Positions 51,170 through 56,149 of a DNA stretch of 56,149 nt are shown piece after piece. The stretch covers positions 199,987 to 256,135 of the forward strand of contig JAJQCT010000011.1 in the NCBI GenBank assembly GCA_021202555.1, read 5' to 3'. The stretch's first letter is position 1. Every line of letters starts with the position of its first letter. The notes under the pieces are model-generated. The model was not told the DNA's origin and made no database searches. It saw nothing but the letters and a program-made list of their open reading frames with translations. The DNA is from Clostridiales bacterium. GTDB lineage: Bacteria; Bacillota; Clostridia; Oscillospirales; CAG-272. The translations under genes were made by a program, and so were the position numbers.

Positions 51170-52360
51170 ATGCTAAAGTATATTAAACGTCCGGTGTGCC
51201 TTTTAATAGCGCTATCTCTCATTGTGACAGGGCTGTCGTTTACGGGCTCGGCATCAGACAGCTACACCGACGATTCGACGGTTCAGAAATATCAGAGCCA
51301 GATAAGCAGTCTTGAAAGCAAAATCGCGAGCGCGAAGTCCGCGATTTCGGAGCTTTCGGACACGCTGGAGGATCTGACGGCGAAAAAGGATTATTACGAC
51401 GAGCTTGCTCTCACGTACAGCGAAATTATCGAGGTGAACGAGAGCAAGGCGGAGGCGCTTGAGGCTGAAATCGCGGAGTGCGAGGCGGAAATTGCCGAGC
51501 TTGAAACCTTATGCGAGGAGCTTTCGGCGCAGATACGCGAGAGAATACGAATCTCGTATGAAAACGGTCAGGCAACGTATATCGAGCTTCTGCTCGACGC
51601 GGAGAGCTTCTCAGATTTTCTCATCGGGCTTGATTACACGACGAATATTTTGCAGTATGACAGCATGAAAATGCTTGAATATGAGGAGACGAGGGAGACG
51701 CTTGCAGCGACGCAGGCGGAGCTTGAAACTGCTTCCGCGTCGCTCGCGGAGACGATTTCCGCGACTGAGGTTTACGTTGCGGAAGCCGAGGCGATGTCGC
51801 TTGAAATGGAGGCGCTCATCAGCGAGGCGCTCGCAGATGCCGAAAAGCAGCAGGAGCTTCTCGATTCATATGAGGATCAGCTTGACGCGGCGAGCGACGC
51901 TATGTCGTCATACATAGAGGACCTTATCGCGAAGCAGGGAATCACCGAAAGCAAGGTATCGGGCGATTACATATGGCCGCTTCCGTCGCAGTATACGACG
52001 ATAACGTCTTATTTCGGCGTGCGCGCAGATCCGTTTACGGGTGCGTCGTCAAATCACGGCGCTCTCGATATTTACGCGCCGAAGGGTACGAGCGTTTACG
52101 CGTCGAACGCCGGAACGGTCATAAAAGCGGAATATTACGGCTCTTACGGCAACTGCGTGATTATAGACCACGGCGGCGGAATTTACACGCTTTACGCTCA
52201 CGCGTCATCCCTCGCCGTTTCGGAGGGCGACACCGTGTCGCAGGGACAGGTAATCGCTTACGTCGGAATGACTGGGCGCGCGACGGGGTACCACCTTCAT
52301 TTTGAGGTGCGTGAAGGCTCCACACGGGTCGATCCGCTCGGATATGTGTCCGTGCCATAA
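51170..52360 (+). CDS. Secreted coiled-coil M23 peptidase, tandem paralogue
   Basis: 396 residues: signal peptide, coiled coil (about 38-260), then the M23 domain (SNHGALDIYAP, GYHLHFEVR) with all zinc ligands. It is clearly a tandem duplicate of the preceding gene. The coiled coil aligns end to end and the M23 parts are nearly identical, also at DNA level, but the acidic Thr-rich linker is absent, replaced by a few residues (ITESKVSGDYIWPLP). GGAGG lies six bases before ATG 51170. Both probably act with FtsEX in division or spore cortex remodelling. Confidence 0.93.
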   Translation: MLKYIKRPVCLLIALSLIVTGLSFTGSASDSYTDDSTVQKYQSQISSLESKIASAKSAISELSDTLEDLTAKKDYYDELALTYSEIIEVNESKAEALEAEIAECEAEIAELETLCEELSAQIRERIRISYENGQATYIELLLDAESFSDFLIGLDYTTNILQYDSMKMLEYEETRETLAATQAELETASASLAETISATEVYVAEAEAMSLEMEALISEALADAEKQQELLDSYEDQLDAASDAMSSYIEDLIAKQGITESKVSGDYIWPLPSQYTTITSYFGVRADPFTGASSNHGALDIYAPKGTSVYASNAGTVIKAEYYGSYGNCVIIDHGGGIYTLYAHASSLAVSEGDTVSQGQVIAYVGMTGRATGYHLHFEVREGSTRVDPLGYVSVP

Positions 52361-52426
52361 AAGGCACTTGCCGCAAAGGCGCTTACAGGGCGGATTTCGG
52401 AATAAACAAAGGGGGACTTGGTTATA

Positions 52427-53863
52427 ATGGACGAAAACAAAGACGGAATTTTTGACGGAAGCGGCTCGGAGGAGAGCGATTCTCTGGCGAATACCGAAAA
52501 GGGCGGCGAGCTTCCCGAAAACGCGCAAATTCCGGATGGAAACGTCGGAGGCGCCGGAAACGATTCGGCGCGCGGCGAGGAGATTTTGTTTGATGATGCG
52601 GAGAATGGCGGCGGGGACGCTCCGAAAAAGCAAAGACGCAGGGTTCCGCTTTATCTGACGGTTCTTTTGATTCTCGCAGCCGTGCTTCTGACCTTTGAGC
52701 TGACGTTTGTTCTTGTTGGCAACATTTACCGCGAGAAATATAACGATCTTTTGCTCGACGAGGAATTTGAAAGCGAGCTTCTGACGAAGCTTTACAGCAT
52801 AATGTCGATTTACGACGAGTATTTTATCGGCGAGATAGACGAGGACGCGAGCATTGAGGCGGTGCTTGACGCTTATGTTGCGGCAAATGACAAATACGGC
52901 TCGTACATGACGGCGGAGGAATACGCCGAAATGATTGCGGACTACAACGCGGAGCTTGACGGAATCGGCGTTCACGTCGTGTACAGTGCGGAATACAGCG
53001 CGATTGAAATTGTGAACGTCATGCCCGATTCCCCCGCGCTTGAGGCGGGACTTGAGCCGGGAGATATAATCTACGCCGTCGAGGGCGAGCTTGTTTCCGA
53101 GCTTGGATATTATCCCGCGATTTACGCCGTGAAGGGTGAAAAGGGAACCTACGTGAATCTCACGATTCTGCGCGACGGCGAATATCTTGAGTTTTCAGTA
53201 ATGCGCGACGAGGTGACGGAGCAGACTGTCGTTTATTATGTAATCGATGAGGCGCCGACGGTAGGCTACATCTGGATTCTCTCGTTTGACAACGGGACGT
53301 ATGACCAATTTGTAGAGGCTGTCGAATACCTTGAGGGCGAGGGGTGTGATTGCCTCGTGCTTGATGTGAGAAACAATCCCGGCGGGCTTCTGACATCTGT
53401 TCAGAGCATTCTCGATTATATACTTCCTGACGGCGGTCCGATTGTGAGGCTTGTTGACAAGGACGGAAACGAGGAGGTCAGATACGCGACTGACGGTCAC
53501 AGTCTCGGGCTTGATATTGTTGTTATATGCAACGGCAGCACGGCGTCTGCGGGCGAGCTTTTCACCTCGGCGATTAAGGATTACGCCTCGGCGGGGGAGA
53601 TTTCGGCAACCGTCATCGGCGTGCAGACATACGGCAAGGGTACAGTACAGCAGATTATGTCGCTTTCAGACGGGAGCGCGCTTTCAATCTCGTATAAGCT
53701 TTACAGTCCGCCGTATTCGGACAATTTTGAGGGTGTCGGCGTGACGCCGGACGTAACGGTCGAGCCGAACGAGGTTTTGTCAGGCACAAATCTTTTCAAG
53801 GTTGACTATGAGGACGACAATCAGCTGCAGTATGCGGTGGAGCTTCTTTTGGGGAGCGATTGA
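52427..53863 (+). CDS. S41-family C-terminal processing peptidase
   Basis: 478 residues. An acidic cytoplasmic N-terminus (about 1-65), one membrane helix (about 70-95), a PDZ domain (IEIVNVMPDSPALEAGLEPGDII), then the S41 core with LVLDVRNNPGG. The nucleophile Ser is in GSTASAGELF and the catalytic Lys in TYGKGTVQ. It is type II membrane-bound, with the protease outside. GGGGGA lies ten bases before ATG 52427; a TTG three codons earlier is too close. The cluster ftsEX, M23, S41 recurs in Clostridia; the protease may control hydrolase turnover or be a sporulation CtpB. Confidence 0.94.
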   Translation: MDENKDGIFDGSGSEESDSLANTEKGGELPENAQIPDGNVGGAGNDSARGEEILFDDAENGGGDAPKKQRRRVPLYLTVLLILAAVLLTFELTFVLVGNIYREKYNDLLLDEEFESELLTKLYSIMSIYDEYFIGEIDEDASIEAVLDAYVAANDKYGSYMTAEEYAEMIADYNAELDGIGVHVVYSAEYSAIEIVNVMPDSPALEAGLEPGDIIYAVEGELVSELGYYPAIYAVKGEKGTYVNLTILRDGEYLEFSVMRDEVTEQTVVYYVIDEAPTVGYIWILSFDNGTYDQFVEAVEYLEGEGCDCLVLDVRNNPGGLLTSVQSILDYILPDGGPIVRLVDKDGNEEVRYATDGHSLGLDIVVICNGSTASAGELFTSAIKDYASAGEISATVIGVQTYGKGTVQQIMSLSDGSALSISYKLYSPPYSDNFEGVGVTPDVTVEPNEVLSGTNLFKVDYEDDNQLQYAVELLLGSD

Positions 53864-53901
53864 TTTTAGATTTTTTTCAGAAGTGAGAAGGGGATATTAT
53901 T

Positions 53902-54393
53902 ATGGCTGAAAGAAAACAGCATTTTACCGAAAGCGGATATCAGGCGTGCGTTGAAGAGCTTGATTATCTGAAAAACAAGCGCCGTCAGGAGGTCAAGGAC
54001 GCGCTCGCGCTCGCGAGAAGCTACGGCGACCTTTCAGAAAACAGCGAATATGACGAGGCGAAGGACGAGCAGGCGAAGGTGGAGAGCAGAATCTCGGAGC
54101 TTGAGGAGATACTCAACAGCGCCATCGTCGTAAAGGAGGAGGAGGTCGATACCTCTGTAATCAGTCTCGGCGCGCACGTCACGGTGCTGAACAAGACATT
54201 TGACGAGCAAATCGAGTACGACATTGTAGGCTCAAATGAGGCGGACGCATTCGCGGGAAAAATTTCGGATCAGTCGCCCATCGGCGCGGCGCTTATGGGA
54301 AAGCGTGTAGACGACACGGTTACGGTGGCAACGCCGAACGGTTCGCATATGGTGCTTTTGGTGCTTGACGTTGAGAGAACGAAGGATATTTGA
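53902..54393 (+). CDS. greA: Transcription elongation factor GreA
   Basis: 163 residues. An N-terminal antiparallel coiled coil with the tip acidic pair (ARSYGDLSENSEYDEAKDEQ) stimulates RNA polymerase to cleave backtracked transcripts. A C-terminal FKBP-like domain has SPIGAALMGKRVDDTVTV. AAGGGG lies before ATG 53902. It precedes lysS by 15 bases, a pairing frequent in Firmicutes. Confidence 0.97.
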   Translation: MAERKQHFTESGYQACVEELDYLKNKRRQEVKDALALARSYGDLSENSEYDEAKDEQAKVESRISELEEILNSAIVVKEEEVDTSVISLGAHVTVLNKTFDEQIEYDIVGSNEADAFAGKISDQSPIGAALMGKRVDDTVTVATPNGSHMVLLVLDVERTKDI

Positions 54394-54408
54394 CATTTGG
54401 GAGATATT

Positions 54409-55914
54409 ATGAGCGAGGAAAACAGGGGAGCTTTGGACGGCGCGGCGTCGGAAACGTCGGTGTCGGATTTGATAAGGATTCGCCGCGAGAAGCTGGCGGC
54501 GCTCACCGAGGCGGGTGAGAATCCGTATCTCAAGGTGAGATACGATTTTGATGCGTATTCATCGGATGTGCTGAATAATTTTGATGAGTACGAGGGGAAG
54601 AATGTCCGCATGGCGGGAAGAATCATGAGCCGCCGCGACATGGGAAAGGCGAATTTTATCCATGTGCAGGACGGAAAGGGAACGATTCAGTGCTACATCA
54701 GGATAAACGATATTGGCGAGGAAAAATTCGCCGCGTATAAAAAGTGGGATATTGGCGACATTATCGGCTTTTCGGGCGAGGTTTTCAGGACGCACAAGGG
54801 CGAGATTTCTATTCACGTTCTCGAAATTGAGCTTTTGTCAAAGTCGCTTTTGCCGCTGCCCGAAAAATTTCATGGTCTGCGTGACACTGACATGAAATAC
54901 CGTCAGCGCTATCTTGACCTGATAATGAATGCTGATGTGAAGGACACGTTTGTCAAGCGCTCGCGCATAATCTCGTATATTCGCGAGTATCTTGACTCGA
55001 AGGGATTTCTTGAGGTTGACACGCCGATTCTGACGACGCACGAGCTTGGTGCTGCTGCGCGTCCCTTCAGGACGCATCACAACACGCTCGACATTGACAT
55101 GGTGCTGCGAATAGAGACGGAGCTTTATCTGAAGCGGCTGATTGTCGGCGGCATGGACAGGGTTTACGAGATGGGGCGCATTTTCCGCAACGAGGGGATG
55201 GACCCGCGTCACAATCCCGAATTTACGACCGTGGAGCTTTATCAGGCGTACACGGATTATAAGGGAATGATGGAAATTGTCGAGGAGCTTTATCCGTTTC
55301 TCGCAGAAAAGGTGTGCGGCTCGTCTCGTGTGAGCTATAACGGACACGAAATCGACCTTTCGCATTTTGAGCGCCTTACGATGGCAGAGGCGGTGAAGAA
55401 GTATTCGGGGATTGACTATTATGATTGGAAATCCGACGAGGACGCGGTTTCGGCGGCGAGGGAGGCAGGTGTCGAGATACCCGACGGCGCGGCTAAAGGG
55501 AGCGTTTTAGCGGAGCTTTTCGACGCATTTGTCGAGGACAAGCTGATTCAGCCGACGATAATATACGATTATCCCGTCGAGAACAGCCCGCTCGCGAAGA
55601 GAAAGGCGTCAGACCCGAATTTTGTCGAGAGATTTGAGTATTTCATCTGTGCCTCGGAGATGGGAAACGCATTTTCGGAGCTTAACGATCCGATTGATCA
55701 GCGAGGGAGATTTGAGCGTCAGGTTGCGGAAAAGCTGCGCGAGGATCCGACGAGTACGGCGAGAGTTGATGAGGATTTTATTACGGCACTCGAGTACGGT
55801 ATGCCTCCGACAGGAGGGCTTGGGTTCGGCGTTGACAGGCTTGTCATGCTTCTGACAGACAGCGCATCGATAAGGGATGTGCTGCTGTTCCCGACGATGA
55901 AGCCGGTGGAGTGA
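54409..55914 (+). CDS. lysS: Lysyl-tRNA synthetase, class II
   Basis: 501 residues. An OB-fold anticodon domain (VRMAGRIMSRRDMGKANFIH) precedes a class II core with motif 2 GRIFRNEGMDPRHNPEFT and motif 3 GLGFGVDRLVMLLTDS. The TTHELGAAARPFRTHHN segment is typical of LysRS. ATG 54409 has GGGAGA six bases upstream. Co-transcribed with greA. No T-box or terminator is seen before it. Confidence 0.97.
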   Translation: MSEENRGALDGAASETSVSDLIRIRREKLAALTEAGENPYLKVRYDFDAYSSDVLNNFDEYEGKNVRMAGRIMSRRDMGKANFIHVQDGKGTIQCYIRINDIGEEKFAAYKKWDIGDIIGFSGEVFRTHKGEISIHVLEIELLSKSLLPLPEKFHGLRDTDMKYRQRYLDLIMNADVKDTFVKRSRIISYIREYLDSKGFLEVDTPILTTHELGAAARPFRTHHNTLDIDMVLRIETELYLKRLIVGGMDRVYEMGRIFRNEGMDPRHNPEFTTVELYQAYTDYKGMMEIVEELYPFLAEKVCGSSRVSYNGHEIDLSHFERLTMAEAVKKYSGIDYYDWKSDEDAVSAAREAGVEIPDGAAKGSVLAELFDAFVEDKLIQPTIIYDYPVENSPLAKRKASDPNFVERFEYFICASEMGNAFSELNDPIDQRGRFERQVAEKLREDPTSTARVDEDFITALEYGMPPTGGLGFGVDRLVMLLTDSASIRDVLLFPTMKPVE

Positions 55915-56053
55915 ATAAGTACTACCCTATAACCATCAATACAGTCGTAGAAAGGCGCAAGCAAGGCTTACGCCATTTTACGTCGGAAAAAGCACCGAAA
56001 TTCTGCAAACGCCTGTGCAGCAATAGATGAAGTAATGCTTATTCAGTTTTGTG

Positions 56054-56149
56054 ATGCGAAACAAATTGTGCATTGACTGTTTAGCTGACTATCTCAGCGT
56101 TCAAGAACTTTTGGATAAGATTGAAGAATTCAAGGAAGAGGGATGTAAG
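56054..56149 (+). CDS. Small Cys-containing protein, 3' end beyond the window
   Basis: 32 codons are open to the edge, beginning MRNKLCIDCLADYLSV, with CxxC followed by an amphipathic helix and a further Cys near the end. Short proteins with CIDCLAEYL-type starts occur in gut Clostridia as I recall them, without assigned function. The upstream 139 bases (55915-56053) contain nothing else that I recognise. No clear ribosome binding site is seen. The GTG one codon earlier could also be the start. Confidence 0.5.
   Translation, partial: MRNKLCIDCLADYLSVQELLDKIEEFKEEGCK

Noticed and set aside
55915-56053. Possible short genes after lysS
   Set aside because: Only short frames without ribosome binding sites or recognisable motifs; no terminator hairpin is obvious either.

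Overview
The window (56,149 bp, roughly half GC) looks like a chromosomal contig from a spore-forming, anaerobic member of the Clostridia, probably a gut species. Evidence: spoVAD and spoVAE, an hrcA-grpE-dnaK-dnaJ-prmA operon behind a perfect CIRCE, a T-box in front of valS, strong GGAGG ribosome binding sites, sigma-A promoters of consensus form, InlB-type beta-repeats, and GH36/GH43 glycosidases. No phage, IS transposase, CRISPR, rRNA or tRNA gene was seen. The genus cannot be named from this sequence.

Layout. 1-1017: 3' end of a repeat-rich surface protein, interrupted by an in-frame stop. 1099-7943: two leftward aminoacyl-tRNA synthetase units, valS with a T-box and gltX-glnS, each behind its own promoter and a hairpin-rich leader. 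8022-10637: FGGY sugar kinase and a lipoprotein. 10662-14089: GH43 glycosidase overlapping pcrA. 14299-18804: divergent EF-G paralogue and alpha-galactosidase. 18955-21466: small protein, PfkB-like protein that lacks the catalytic Asp, ruvX, and a 728-bp insert between duplicated ruvX ends. 21478-28062: ABC transporter and the yhaO-yhaN repair pair. 28232-31558: MerR regulator with a hydrolase, an aldo-keto reductase and a CMD-cupin protein; both promoters have the 19-bp spacer of MerR control. 31643-34216: spoVAE, spoVAD, mnmA. 34396-37326: RHH protein, RNHCP protein, and an orphan GyrB/ParE-type topoisomerase subunit. 37440-46202: heat-shock operon continuing into prmA, an XRE-helical-repeat regulator and an ABC exporter. 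46366-55914: CdaR/PucR-type regulator, ftsE, ftsX, two tandem M23 peptidases and an S41 protease (a cell-wall remodelling cluster), then greA and lysS. A small CDS runs off the right edge.

The most unusual element is a family of composite intergenic hairpins. A 38-nt hairpin (36 nt in one copy) has a fixed plan: GAC/GTC-type base, one extrahelical base, 14-bp arms and a 3-nt loop. Arm sequences differ between copies but stay self-complementary. It occurs seven times at four loci (valS, gltX, the RHH gene, the topoisomerase gene), always in the same orientation relative to the downstream gene, and is often followed by a second hairpin and a conserved tail. At valS and gltX it lies downstream of a clear promoter, so it should be transcribed as 5' leader RNA.
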